The notes below the pieces were generated by a model. It did no database searches. It saw only the letters and a program-made list of their open reading frames with translations, and was not told where the DNA came from. From Thalassia testudinum (lineage: Eukaryota > Streptophyta > Magnoliopsida > Alismatales > Hydrocharitaceae), in the NCBI GenBank assembly GCA_037157565.1, contig JAZHRO010000012.1, positions 55,915,501 to 55,979,500 on the forward strand: 64,000 nt of DNA, written 5' to 3'. This document shows, piece by piece, positions 33,332 through 45,313 of the stretch. Position 1 is the first letter of the stretch. Each line of letters starts with the position of its first letter. The position numbers and the translations under genes are program-made.

Positions 33332-35050
33332 AAATGCTCGCGCGCTAAATCGGTGTTTAAGATTGTCGTGTTGTAGTATAGCCAAAATAGTGCTTAAACA
33401 AATAAATTTTATTACTCAAAAAGGTTTTGAGGTAGAACACAGGGAGCAATATGAAATTTAAAGCTCAAGATCACAATTTAAATCAAGAATAAATATTGCA
33501 ATAAGAGTAATGTCAGAATCAATATGCAAAAAGATTGGAGTAAAATGGTGATTTAAATCACCAATTATTCCACACGAATAACACTTAAATCAATGTCTCA
33601 AATATATGCACTCAAAGTATCAGACGTCTTAAGTAGCCCTGTGCTACAGTGCTAAGATTTTTTTTCCATTTCTTTCTCTTTTCTTCTCTTTTCTTCTACT
33701 TCTCTTCTGTGGCTTCTTCTTCTTCTTCTTCTTCTTTTCTTCTACTGCGGCTCCCTCTGCTTCTTCTTTATTCACCCTCTTCACACAGGGAGAGGGGCTT
33801 CTAGAATTGGCTAAGTGTAGCCAATACTCTCTACAGCAAAACCCTCCCCTTCCCCATGCAAGCTCTCTCCTCTCTTTCTCTACTTAGGTCATGCTCTCCC
33901 AAAGCCTCCAATAGTACCAGGTATATGGGTAATCGGACCTAGAGCGTACTCGGGACCAGGGCTGTGGGTGTGGGTTGCAATCGAGGAGTGCTTAGGTTAG
34001 GCAGGTTATCGGGCGCACCAGGTTCGCGGGGTCAGAGTCGCGGACGAGGCGCGTGAGGCGTGCGTGCGGGGACCTCACCCCCTATTCATGCTGAGGCGAT
34101 AAGCCTCTAGTAGAAATTCAATTTATGCACTGGTGGGCGCTCTTCAGCAATCGATGTGGGACTAAACCACACCCCTTTCCTTCGCGCAGCAGCAACAAGG
34201 AGGATCCTTCCAATTGAGGTCTGGGACACTGTTAAAGCGCCCAATTGACTACTTGCTCTTCTGCCTGGGTGTATTTCGCTTCACTTGGGGCATGTCCCTG
34301 GTGCTGGAGCTTCACGAACACGATTGAAGCCTCCTCGAGGATGCTTCATTAATGGTGGTTGGAGGTTGGAACCTGAAAACATGAACATGGGCTCACAGCC
34401 ACATCAGAAGAGATCAGGAGCTTTGCTGGATGTTAGGGAATGCAACTGTGGTGGTGGCATCACGTGTGAGTGGATGTGGAGGCATGTCAACCTCACAGCT
34501 TGTGTGTGAGAGTGCATGAGTCAGGGGGGGTGATAGAGAGGCCAATCCCCTCAATTACTTGAGGGGTTTTGATCAGTGAGTCGAGACGATGGTGAGGAGC
34601 ATGGAAGCGGTGCGGTTGAGCAAGTGTGGAAGCCGCTAGGGCTCACCAGAGGTCTACCGGCGAGGTGGAAGATGAAGTTGCAGAGGGCGTATCGGCGGTT
34701 GAAACAAAGTTTGGAAACAAAAAGTCAAAGATGAAGAGTCGTTTAGGATTAGAGGTAGATGAAGGGGAGCGGAGTTGGTGCCGGTTGAGGTATAGCTGAC
34801 GTTGGAGATTAAGCTGCTCTGATGAGAGGTGGACGGCGAGGATGAGTGAGATAGAGGCACCGGCAGGTGCTGCATGACGCGGAAGAAGGCAAGGAGGAGG
34901 AGTCTGCCGCTGGTCTTGCGGTTAGATGACGAGGGGAGGCAGGGAGAGTCGTCGGAGCTTGAAGAGCAAATCGACCAGAGGAGGAGAGAGGAATTTGTGG
35001 GTTTCTCTGGTCGAATTCATGCTCGGAAGGATCGAGCGGGCCTTGGGAGT

Positions 35051-35159
35051 CTTTATATAGGTATCAGGGAGTCAATTAGAGCTTGGAAGCCAAGCTTTCA
35101 AGCTTGGAAGGTCACCAAAGTTGGAAACCAAAATTTCTCATGTGTTTGAATGAGAAATT
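35051..35159 (-). promoter_or_regulatory. ATH-2 inner promoter module: TATA box and hairpin
   Basis: CTATATAAAG at 35060-35051; perfect 10-bp arms AATTTCTCAT/ATGAGAAATT at 35132-35141 and 35150-35159, 72 bp upstream in sense. Confidence 0.7.
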
Positions 35160-35918
35160 GCGAAAGATTTGAAGCACAAGAATCGGTCTGATTGAAAGGG
35201 GATTTCAAGAGGAATCTCCAGTTCAATTTTGAGGAGGTTTCATCAATCAATCAAGGAGAATCCTCGATTGATTGTTGCCGGAGTTGGGTGCTGTGACATG
35301 GCGAAGGTGGCTTGGGTGCTGGTGTGGTGCGGGACAGGGCGTGCATGTCTAGGTCGTTCTGTGGCCATGGAGTTGGGTGTGTTCGGGGGGGGTGAACGGA
35401 GGTTGTGGTGGTCAATGGAAAGGGGGAAATTGATCACTGGGATGAGGCGATGCTTCCTAGGTAGTTGGCGAGGTGTGTGGGTGCGTGGAGTGGTGGATGC
35501 ACCTCGCCGGTGGTCTGCCGAAGGTGGAGAAGGTGGTGGTGGTCTGTGGTTGTTAATACGTGAAAGTAGAAATTGATAAAGGGAAAAGAAAGAGTAGAGG
35601 AAGGAGACTTATCTGCAGGTAGCTGGATGAAAGGGGAGCAGAGGGGCAGACAGCGTGTATATGCCATCGCCAGAGACGAAGACCGAGAGATAGAGAGGCA
35701 GCGACGATGAGAGAGAGATAGGCGTAGGCGCAGGTATGGTGCGACACGGAAGAAGGAGGCAGAGGCAACTCTGCCTCTGGTATGGTGGAAGAGCGACAAG
35801 AAGAAGGAGGAGGAGTTGCTGGAGCTTGTCGGGCTTTTTGGCCGAAGGTGGAAGAGAGGAATTTGAGGGAATCTTAGGCCAAAACAAGCTTAAATTGACT
35901 GGGGGGATCTGGGGCCTC

Positions 35919-36040
35919 TTTTATAGTCGCAGGCAGAGGACCTTGTGCTTGAAAGGCAAGCTTCCAAGCACGGCAAACTCGCTGGACTTGGAAGGTTGAG
36001 AGATACCCAAATCTCTCATGCGTTCGCATGAGAGATTGGG
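35919..36040 (-). promoter_or_regulatory. ATH-2 outer promoter module: TATA box and hairpin
   Basis: CTATAAAA at 35926-35919. Inverted repeat of arms 36006-36022 (CCCAAATCTCTCATGCG) and 36025-36040 with a 2-nt loop, about 80 bp upstream in sense. Belongs to the ATH-1-type part of the chimeric LTR. Confidence 0.72.
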
Positions 36041-36839
36041 TGGAAATTAGAGATTGAAATTGGGTTCACACGATTGGGAATTCCTCAGAGAATCTCCCTT
36101 TCAAATTTGAGAGGGATTCTCTAAGGAATCAAGGAGATATCTCCCTTGAGTCCTCGCCATAGTAGGATTCCTCTGCAGTAATGGCGGAGGGGCCTAATTA
36201 CAAAGAACGACAAGGAAGATGGGGGGTGTCTGTAAGGGTTTTCAAAAGCTAGGGGCAAAAATGTAATTGGGTTGGACTGCTTTGCAAAGTAGGTCAAGGT
36301 GAACTCCCCTTAGGTCCAAATTTTGGTATAAACCTAATTTGGACGCAAGGAATCTAATGGTGAAGTTGGATTTTAGGTTTGACCATGTTTGACTAGGCAT
36401 TTGGCACACAAACCTAATTTAGGGTAAATATTTGACTAGAACCCTTATTTAGGTCAAAATAGGTTCTAAACCCTAGAGGATATTTTTCATGTTTTTTAGA
36501 GGGTTTAGTTGAATTTTATTTTGACCAGAACCTTGTTAAATTAAGTGGGTCTATTTAGGGTTATAAGAAGTCATTTAATTCCCAGATTTCACATTAACTT
36601 TTTTCTGATTGAACCAACCCACTTTTTATTTTGTTAAGACTAATTGACCAATGTTTAGCCCTTGAGAAATCCTTTTGTTGTACTGGAATGGTAAAATTAC
36701 AGTTTTACCTGTTATTTCTTGCTTTTCCTTCAAACTAGTTATTCCTTGAGTTAGGCCCTTCACTTGGTTATGTTGGAGCTTTTGTTCTCTTTTCTAGGTC
36801 AAAATGAGCTAGTTAGGGCTCATGATGGTGTTCCCATCA

Positions 36840-37941
36840 ATAGGTTAACTCGATTTAGTGTCAAAATTGTAGTATAGGGTCAAGTTAACCTAACATTTTA
36901 GAGTTGAAGTTTTTTTTTAACTGGTTGAGTTCAGGTCGTTCACTGGGAGGTATAATAGTAAGCTTAATTCACCATTAATCCCTAAGCATAAATTACTAAT
37001 TACTTAATTAATTAGATTATAATTGCAATACTTTAAGTACATGAATGTAGCACAAAAGATTAATCAATCCAAAGCTTGCAATATTTCATTAAGAAGAAAC
37101 AAGTTTACAAGAAATATTTGTCATTAAAAACCAACTAAACATGTTTATTGCAACTTTTACAAGAATATAAGGCCAAGAAATGAAATTATAAGAGTTAGTA
37201 TGCCTATTACAACATTAAAAGCTCAAAACATATCAAATAACAACTTCAATCCTAAAATCAGACGTCTGACAAAGATGTTAGATGACTTAAAAGCACAATT
37301 TGGACTTTTGATCGAAAGTAAAAACGTCTGATTTGCTTCTCTTCTCTGTTCATTTATTTTATTCTTGAGCTCTCTGATTCACTCTCTTCTCTTTATCTTT
37401 TCTACGAACTCAGCTCTCTCTCTCTTTGTTAACTCTTTTCATTCTCTCTTCTTTCTATCGAGCTGTCTTCTTAACTTCTCTTTTATTTCCTTTATCTTCT
37501 TCTCTCCTTTTCTTCTTTAAGCTCCTTCTCACTTCTTTGTTTTCCTTTATCTTTTTCTCCTTAGCTCTTTTCTTTGTTCTCTTCCTTAAGTCTTTATCAC
37601 CTTTATTGTGCCTTATGTCACACTTAGCCAAATTTTCACCAACTTAACCCATTTAACTCCTCTCAATTATAAAAATTAGGTTTTAATTGGGCGGCCCAAG
37701 CTCGTTTGAGGATACACAGCGCCCAATGGGTGAGACCAGACCCTATTTGAGCTTGGATCTAGTTCTTTTACTTGGTGAATTTTTCATTTATTTGTGATTG
37801 CACAGTCCTGGGCTGCGTCAAGCCTGCTCACATCCACACCCACACTCGGGCCACATAAACGCACCTGCACACACACACACTCGGGCACGTGCACACGCAC
37901 ACACCCATACATGCTCATAAGTTTTCTTTGAGCCCTGCTAT
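36840..37941 (-). repeat. LTR-like fragment of another family
   Basis: It contains ATTGTAGTATAGG (36866-36879) and caggtcgttcactgggag (36932-36949), the two motifs that mark the primer-proximal part of Athila-type LTRs in minus orientation. An AT-rich stretch follows, then one GACGTC box (37261), a CT-rich tract (37330-37600) and a CA microsatellite (about 37860-37910). No termini or coding part found; probably a truncated LTR. Confidence 0.45.
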
Positions 37942-39489
37942 TGCTCGCTATGAATTGATGTTTTAGGAAGTAATGTTTCGTAGTATAGCCGATAAAGCGC
38001 AAAAAACAAATAGAATTTATACTCGAATGAAATCCGAGGTCGAACACAGGGAGCAATTAGCAATTTAATACTTAAGATTGCAATACCAAGCACAATATAG
38101 CAATATAATGGAAATTTCAAGCACAAAGGATATAAATATAGAAGCAAGAGTCAATGTAGCAAAAAAGATTAGGGTAAAATGGTGGTTTGAATCACCAAAT
38201 TACCCTATTACAATTATACTAAATAATGCAATAGTAGTAGTCAACCAAATGCCACGTAAATTGAGTGCATAGTGCACTCCCTGTTAGAGATCAGATGGCA
38301 AAGATGAAGGGAGCTCTGCTGGGAACGAACGGCTACGATGAAGGGGGAGGAAGTGCATCGGGGGTATGTTGAGGTGCGGAAGAAGCTAGGGAGTCGAGAC
38401 TGGACGGCTATAGTCCATGATAGCCAGTGAAGAAGCTTGGAGGAGGGGATCGCTGAAGCAAGGTGAAGCAAGCCGAGGAGGAGAGGATATAGGGCTAGAT
38501 TTGGCTCAATTTCTTGCTGAAGAAGAAGGGAATGCCAAGGGGGTCTTTTATAGGCGAAAGGGCTAGCTTTCAAGCTTGGAAACCAAGCTTTGAAAGCTCA
38601 AAAATCACGGTATATGTTTAGGATTTCGAAGAGTTCGCATGAACTCTTGGACGAGATTTGGAATGTAAGACCTGCCTCGGATTGAAGAGCAACTCCTCAA
38701 GAATCTTCTTTCCAAATTAAGAAGTGTTTCACCGTGAAATCAGGGAGAATCTCTTGACTGAAGGTCGGTGGTTCGTGGGTTCACACAGTAATGTTGGTAG
38801 GGGCATTGCTGTGAAGAAGATGACGAAGTTAGGGGGTTTTTGTTATAATTTCAAAAACTGAGGGGTTATTTGAGAGAATAAGAGTCAGAATTGGACTAAA
38901 ATGCAAACTAGGTCGAAATAATCTCAGATTGGACCCAAGTTTTGAGATAAACCTAATTTTGGACCTAAGGAATCTAATGGTCAAGTTGGATTTTGGTTTT
39001 GACATAGTTAGACTGGGTAATTTATGCAAAAACTTAAATTAGGGCAATAGTCTATCTTTAACTCTGGTTTGGGTCAAAATAGGTTCTGATGGTTAAGTCA
39101 AAGATGCTAACCCTAGAGAATATTTTTTTATGAATTTTAGAGGGTTTATGTGAAATTTATCTTGACTAGAACCTCAGTAGATTGAGTGGGTCTGTTTTTA
39201 GGGTTTCAGATGTCATTTAATTCTTGAAATACGTGAAAACCCATTTCTGTCTGCATGGACCCCCTATTAGACTTAAATGCATATTTAACCTTTAGTAACC
39301 CCTAAAAAATCCTGTGGTTATTTTGTATTTGTGGATTACTGGTAAAGTTAGAGAAATAACCTTTCATTCTTCTTTTTTTCTCAAAACAACTCAACTTGCC
39401 TAAGAGGCCTTCGACTGATATGTAGGAGCTTTTATTGACTTTATTAGATCAAATTGGGCTAGTTATGGTTCATGATGGTGTTCCCATCA
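37942..39489 (-). repeat. 3' LTR of ATH-3 (1,548 bp)
   Basis: Edges TGCTCGC and CCCATCA. Shorter than the other Athila LTRs. It contains a tRNA-Asp-like stretch CGTAGTATAGCC (ending 37990), the conserved motif (38034-38056) and a TATA box with hairpin. The region is preceded in sense by GGGGGTA. Confidence 0.8.
38547..38648 (-). promoter_or_regulatory. ATH-3 promoter: TATA box and hairpin
   Basis: CTATAAAA at 38554-38547; 8-bp arms AAGAGTTC/GAACTCTT around GCAT at 38629-38648, 75 bp upstream in sense. Confidence 0.68.
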
Positions 39490-39498
39490 TACCCCCGT
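39490..39498 (-). other. Polypurine tract region (ATH-3)
   Basis: Minus strand ACGGGGGTA abuts the 3' LTR. Confidence 0.65.
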
Positions 39499-41159
39499 GC
39501 CTAGCTTTTACTGGTTCCTTAGCAAAATTCTATGAATTGAACTAGTTAGATAGGTCGGATGTAACCGTCAGGATGCCCTACTAAGTCGTATCTCTAGGAA
39601 TCAGATCTTAATACCAGTAATAGGCCTAGAGGTACTCAAGTACCAGCCTAGATCCATTCCTGATTAGCTTTTGCTTCAGTCTGCCGCGAAGGTTGCTACA
39701 ACCCATAGGAACTAACTTATGGTTCGTTGTACTCAGCGGTTAAAGCACTTGCGCTTAAAACATGGTTAGTCTAGGTTCAGTTTGCTAGTGCATTTTTTTT
39801 GTAAGAGAGATAGAAGGAGATTTTTGTTTTTGGAGAGCTTTCTCTCTCTTTCCTTTTTTTTTTTATATTTCTCTTTAGATCCATCCTTGGATTGGCCCTA
39901 AACATGGTCTGTGTCGGATTCTTTGTCCCCACCATCAATCTTCGCAGGGTCCTTAGAAATCTATGCTTCGGGATAGTAGCTCCCAAGGCAACCCCCAGAA
40001 CCTTGGCTTTCGACACTTTGGGATAGTGTCTTCCATGACGTTCTGTAGCTAAATCCAGACCTTGGCAATTGAGTTTTCGGGATAATCTCGCCCATGGCAT
40101 TTGAACTAACACAAGGTGCTTACGTGCCCCTGGCAGGATATTTAGATATCCTAAGAGACAAGTATCGAGGAAACGATATGTTATTACGCATCTTCGAGGG
40201 GAATTTCTCACCTCTTTGCGTCGGGAACTCGTCCAAATCAACTTGTGTTTTTTAGCAGCTCCTAATCTAGATCTTAGGACCATTTTCTGAACAGATTAAA
40301 TGCCCTTTGGCATGATTTTATTATTAAAGTGCACTGAACCAGACTATGTGTGATTTTAGGGTGCCTAAGTTACCGAGACCCGCAAACCAGAGGTTAGTTA
40401 ACGAGGCCGAATACTCCGTAAGGCTTGGACCTAATACATAAGCTTTGCATTTTCCCCAACCTCTTGAGGATTAATCGGGATCTTGACAAGTACGTGAGTG
40501 TTTAAATCTCATAACAGATCCAAGAGACCTAAGGTTGGTAATAGCCACTAATCCCTTAAATTTTAGCCTTCCAAGTCTTAATTCATCATTCGATCCAACC
40601 TAGAAGGTAGGTAGGTTCCATATTACTTTGAAGGGACTCAGTTTTTTTCTTTATCTTTTAGCTCCTTTCTTTTTCATTTTAATTTTCCTCCCTCTTTTTC
40701 TCATTTTATCTCAAATGGCTCTTCTTTTTTCTCAACCTCCTTTTCTCATTTTTTTCTATTTTTCAAATTTTTTTTTCATTTTTCTGGTTTCTGGAATGTG
40801 TTTTTTTTTTTGATGAAACCCTTTTTGTGGATTGATTCTCACGGTGTTTTGCACTTTAATACCCCCTAAGCCTACATTTTACAATGTCCTCATTGTAAAT
40901 TAGGTGGGTTCGAGGTCAGCTTGGATCGTACATTAAAACTGGGAAAAGGGTGGGTGAATGGGTCGTGATGACTATTGCGGACGATTTCAAACTCTAGTAC
41001 GAGTACCAGAGGTGAAGTCAACTGTTCTAATAGACGAACTCTAAAGTGCAATATGAGTTCAAAAGGGTTTCGGGTTTTTCAAAAGATGACGGGTTGCCTC
41101 CCGTTAAGCGTTGAGTTTAACTCCATCAGTCGGGCGCAATTAGCTCAGGGAGAATGGAG
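39499..41159 (-). other. ATH-3 3' non-coding region with triplicated CCATGG block
   Basis: Three repeats near 39966-39989, 40017-40039 and 40075-40098 correspond to those of ATH-2. The minus strand is open for 168 codons across the block (40283-39777), rich in Arg/Lys, with no known domain. ATH-2 shows a similar reading (LVQMPW..LS..NCQGLDLA) broken by stops. T-rich stretch near 40640-40800. Confidence 0.55.
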
Positions 41160-42556
41160 ATCAAAGGATAACGTAGCCAAGTTTGCATTAGTAAGTTCGA
41201 TGAATGGCTTGAATCTCTAGCCATTCACTATGAAAGGTTTAGAATCAAGGCTGGGTTGACTGATTTCTACGGCTCCATTTCCAAAGATGCGTCGCATAAG
41301 AAAAGGTCCAATCCAGTTTGAATGGAGCTTGCCTAGGAACATTTTGAGCTTGTCATCAAAGAGTAAGTCCTTTTGACCAGGATGGAAGGTTTTTCTAGAG
41401 ATGTGCTTGTCGTGAAAGGCTTTCACCAGTTCTTTATAAATTCGTGAGTTCTCATATGCTTCGTTGCATAGTTCCTCGATTTCACTAATTTGAAGCTGAC
41501 GGTGGGTTCTAACCTTATGCAAATCTAGATAGCACTTTCGAACTGCCCATTAGGCATTGTGCTCCATCTCAACGGGAGGTGACATGCCTTCCCGTGCACC
41601 AATCTGAATGGAGACGTATCTAATTGGATCTTGTGGGTGGTCCTATAAGTCTACAAAGCTTCTGGAGTTCGAGCCTACCATTCCTTCCTATATGGCCGAA
41701 TAGTGACTTGGAAGATTTTCTTGATCTCCTGATTAGACAGTACAGCCAATTTGTTAGTTTGGGGGTGATAGGGAGTCGAGATTCAGTGTGACACCCCATA
41801 CTTTGTCATCAGGGATCTAAACTGTGCATTTGTAAAATGGGTCCCTCCATCAGAGATATTGGCACGTGGGACATCGAACTGTGAGAAGATGTGCTAGTGA
41901 ATGAATTTGATCGCCACCTTGTGATTGTTGGTTCGGGTTGGAATGGCTTTGATGCATTTGGACACGTAGTCCACAGCGAGGAGAATGTACTCGAAGTCAT
42001 CTGATTTAGGGAAGGGTCCTATAAAATCAATCCCCTATATATCAAAGGTTTGGCACAAGAGAATTGACTATAAAGGCATCATATCATGGTGGCTCTTGTT
42101 GCCTAAGGTCTGACAACGAGTGCATGCCATACAGTAGTTGTGTGCATCCTTAAAAATCGTGGGCCAATAAAAACTGCACTGGAGGACTTTAGCTATGGTC
42201 TTGTGTCTGGAGAAGTGTCCGCTGCAAGCCTAGTCATGGCAGAAGGACAGAATGTCCTAGATTTCCGCTTCCGGCATGCATCGTTTGTTGATCTGAGCAG
42301 TACCAATGCAGAAGAGGTACAAGTCTTCCCATATGTAGTACTTGGCATCAGAAATCAACTTGTCCTTCTTGGCCATCGGCTAATCAGATGGGATCTGATG
42401 TGATGCCAAGTAGTTAACCAAATTAGCATACCAGGGAAGTCCTACACCAATAGTCAGGAGGTGCTCATTAGGAAAGTGTTCAGTGATTGGTCTGGAAGGG
42501 TCGATAATAGAAGGAAGGAGAGACAAGTGATCAGCTACCATGTTCTGTTTTCCCAC
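41160..42556 (-). pseudogene. ATH-3 integrase part of pol, broken
   Basis: The C-terminal integrase segment is readable at 41522-41217 ([20 protein letters not shown]). Upstream pieces carry the zinc-finger and core motifs with many stops (for example near 41560, 41800 and 42060). It is colinear with the ATH-4 integrase. The right end is the CCCAC duplication of sLTR-3 (42552-42556). Confidence 0.8.
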
Positions 42557-45313
42557 TATTAGCGAGCGAAATCGAGGTTATAAAAGCTATGTCGTCGTAT
42601 AGGTTGAAATCGCATGAAAACAAATAGAATTTGTTACTCGAATAGAAGTATGAGGTCAAACACAGGAAGCAATTGGCAAAAATGATTCTCAAGATTGAAA
42701 TTCCACATAATATAAGTAGTTTATAATAAAATTCCAAGCAATAATGATATATGAATGAAAGCGTATATCAAATAGTGCAAAAAGAATGAGGTAAAATGGT
42801 AATTGAAATCACTAATTACCCCTCACAACTATATCAAATATTTCAACAGTAACAATCAATCTAAAGCCACATAGGATAAATGATTTGATTCTTAGACGTT
42901 TGCTCAGCCAATCAGATGGCTTACCCGCTCATTGCTACAGTGCCCTTCTGCTTCTTCTTCTTCTTCTCTGCCTTATTCTCCTTCTTCTCTTATTCCACTT
43001 CTCTGTGGCTCCTTCTTCTTTTGTGTGCCTTCTCCCTTCTTATCCTGTGGCTTCCTCTCCCTCTTCCTTTTCTCTATTCTGTAGCCGCTCTTTTCTTCTT
43101 TCTCTCCATGAACATGGGGGAAGGGTTCCTTAAACGATGAAGTGTCTGCCATTTGAACCACAGAGCAAAACCCCCTACCCCACGCACTCTCTCTCTTTCT
43201 CTCTCGGGTAATCGGATTCGGGTTAAGGCATACCCGAGACCAGGGCTGCGGGAGTGATATCGCAGCCGAGGTGTGATTAGGGCTTCGGCGGGTTGGGTCT
43301 GCACCAGGCCTGCGGGTGACGGGTCATGGGTGAGGCGCTGGTGATGGGTGAGCAAGGACCTCACCCCCTATGTCAGTTGAGGCAAATAGCTTGTGATAGA
43401 AAATCAACTTATGTCGCGTTGCGTGTCTGTCAGCGACCGATGTGGGAGGACCTGTTCCCACTCCTTCCTCACACAACGCAACAACAGTTATTCCGTCTAA
43501 TTCCGGTCAAAGGCCCAATCAAAGGACCAAATTGGTCCCTGGGTTGTGTTCCTAGAGGGATTGCGATGAGCCTGGGACTTCACCTAGGGCTTGCAAGTGT
43601 TGAAGCAAGCTTCAGGCTTCGCTCGAAGCTACGGCAATGGTTGTGGAGGACCTGCTACCTGAAAACACAAGAACGGGCTTTTGGCCCTGTCAGAAATGTT
43701 CAATAGGATCACCGTGAGATGGCAAATGTGGTGGTGAGTGCAGCATGGAGTGGGAGTGGCTGAGGTGGCCGGACGGCGATGGAGTTGGTGCGCGATGATG
43801 GGTTTGTTAGGTGTAGCAGCTGGGTGCATAATGGGGAGAAATAGGATGGGGGTTTTGTAGAGGGTGGTGTGGTAAAAGTTGTGAAGTGGTCGACAAGGCA
43901 TTTGGAGTAGTGGAATGAGCGGGGAGCCTTACCACAGATCTGGTCATAGTAGAGGAAGGTGAAGATGGTCGGAGGCGTAGCGGTGGTTGAAATGAAGTGC
44001 CAGAGGTGTTGTCGTGATGTGGAGAAGCCGAGGACTCAATAGCAATAGGTAGCGGATGACGGGGATCAGAATTGGCGCCGGTTATGGTATGGCCGGTGTT
44101 GGAGACGAAGGTGACTCCAGTGGGGGTTGGGCGACGAGGACGAAGGAGATAGGGATGTTGGTCGGTATTATGTGACGCAGAGGAAGGTGAGGGAGGCAAA
44201 TCCGTCGTCGGTATTTCAAACGAACGATGAATGAGGATGAAGGTGGTCACCGGAGCTCGAGGAGCCTTTCGGCCAGAAGAGGAAGGAGGAATTATGGGGA
44301 GTTTTCAGCCAAAATCGAGCTTGAGATCTTCGGTCTGATCTGGGGGTTCTTTTATAGGCCTTTGGATGGTGTTTCGAGCTTGGGAAGCAAGCTTCCCAAG
44401 CTAGGAAAGCTCGTCGGAGATAGGAATTATATGATATCCAAATCTCTCATGTGTTCGCATGAGAGATTGCGAAAGTTTTAGGGCTTAGGAATTGGCTCAA
44501 AAGGAAGGAAATTCCTTGACAAACTTCCCTTTCAAATCTGAAAGGGATTCGTCAAGGAATCAAGGAGAACATGACATTTTAAGGTCGCTGGAGATGTAGG
44601 ATTAGGATTCATGGCGGCAGGGACCTTTTTGAAGAAAATGATGATAAAGATAGGGACCTTTGTGTAGGAAATTCAAAAGCTAAGGACCCATGTGGAATAA
44701 AGGAAATCAAACTTGGACCAAATTGCAAACTAGGTTGAAACAATCTCAGATTGGGTCAAAATTTTGGAACAAACCTAATTTGTACCTAAGGAATCCAATG
44801 GTGAAGTTGGATTTTGGTTTTGACCTAGTTTGACTGGGTAATTTCCATAATTATCCAAATAAGGGAAATGTCTGTCTGAGAATATGTTTTAGGTCAAGAT
44901 GGGTTCCAATGGTCAAATTGAAGGTACTAAACCCTAGAGAATATTTTTCTATGATTTTTAGAGGGTTTAGCTAAATTTTACCCTAACCAGAACCTTTGTA
45001 GATTAAGCAGGTCTATTTTTAGGATTTTAGATGTCATTTAATTCTTATAACGCTTGAAAACCCTTTTCTGTCTGTTCTGACCCACTTATTACACTCTTAA
45101 GTCCATATGACCATTGTTCCACACTTGAGAGAACCCGCAGTTATTCTATTTTTGTGATAGAATGGTAAATTTGCAGAAATAAACTTGTATTCTTATTTTC
45201 TTCTCAAATCAATGTTTTGTACCCTTAAGACCTTCTGATGGATATGTAGGAGCGTTTATTGACTTAATATGATCAAATTGAGCTAGTTATGCCTCATGAT
45301 GGTGTTCCCATCA
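42557..45313 (-). repeat. sLTR-3, solo LTR (2,757 bp) in ATH-3 pol
   Basis: It lies between 5-bp direct repeats CCCAC (42552-42556 and 45314-45318). Right edge CCCATCA; left edge TATTAGCGAGCG, where the terminal TG has become TA. Across it, RNase H-integrase linker homology is colinear with ATH-2 and ATH-4. It has the conserved motif (42651-42672), a tRNA-Asp-like stretch (42591-42604), a CT-rich tract (42950-43120) and a hairpin with TATA box. No internal sequence remains. Confidence 0.88.
44350..44468 (-). promoter_or_regulatory. sLTR-3 promoter: TATA box and hairpin
   Basis: CTATAAAA at 44357-44350; 11-bp perfect arms AATCTCTCATG/CATGAGAGATT at 44441-44451 and 44458-44468, about 84 bp upstream in sense. 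Confidence 0.72.

Larger units (their letters stand above)
20784..36839 (-). mobile_element. ATH-2, Athila-type Ty3/gypsy element with nested solo LTR
   Basis: Sense is minus. Order by sense: 5' LTR 36839-33335, primer site, leader, gag, protease/RT/RNase H/integrase, 3' non-coding block, polypurine tract, 3' LTR 23337-20784. The body is about 16.1 kb including sLTR-2. Many stops and frameshifts show age. The flanking 5-mers (atacc at 20779-20783, atagg at 36840-36844) agree at only 3 of 5 bases, consistent with a rearranged 5' LTR. Confidence 0.85.
33335..36839 (-). repeat. 5' LTR of ATH-2, chimeric (3,505 bp)
   Basis: The inner part (33335-about 35283) matches the ATH-2 3' LTR closely. The outer part (about 35284-36839) instead matches the reverse complement of the ATH-1-type LTR (12832-about 14400). 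The whole is about 950 bp longer than its partner and holds two complete hairpin-plus-TATA modules. It ends CCCATCA without the polypurine tract, so this is the outer end. The tRNA-Asp-like stretch is best preserved here (33365-33383, GTCGTGTTGTAGTATAGCC). Confidence 0.8.

Noticed and set aside
20779..36844. 5-bp target duplication around ATH-2 (atacc / atagg)
   Set aside because: Only 3 of 5 bases agree, and the right LTR end is chimeric, so the match cannot be trusted.
37860..37910. CA repeat as part of a structured array
   Set aside because: Ordinary short microsatellite with interruptions.
39777..40283. 168-codon basic minus-strand frame in ATH-3 as an env-like or extra gene
   Set aside because: No signal peptide, membrane segment or known domain. 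The matching frame is broken in ATH-2, ATH-4 and ATH-5.
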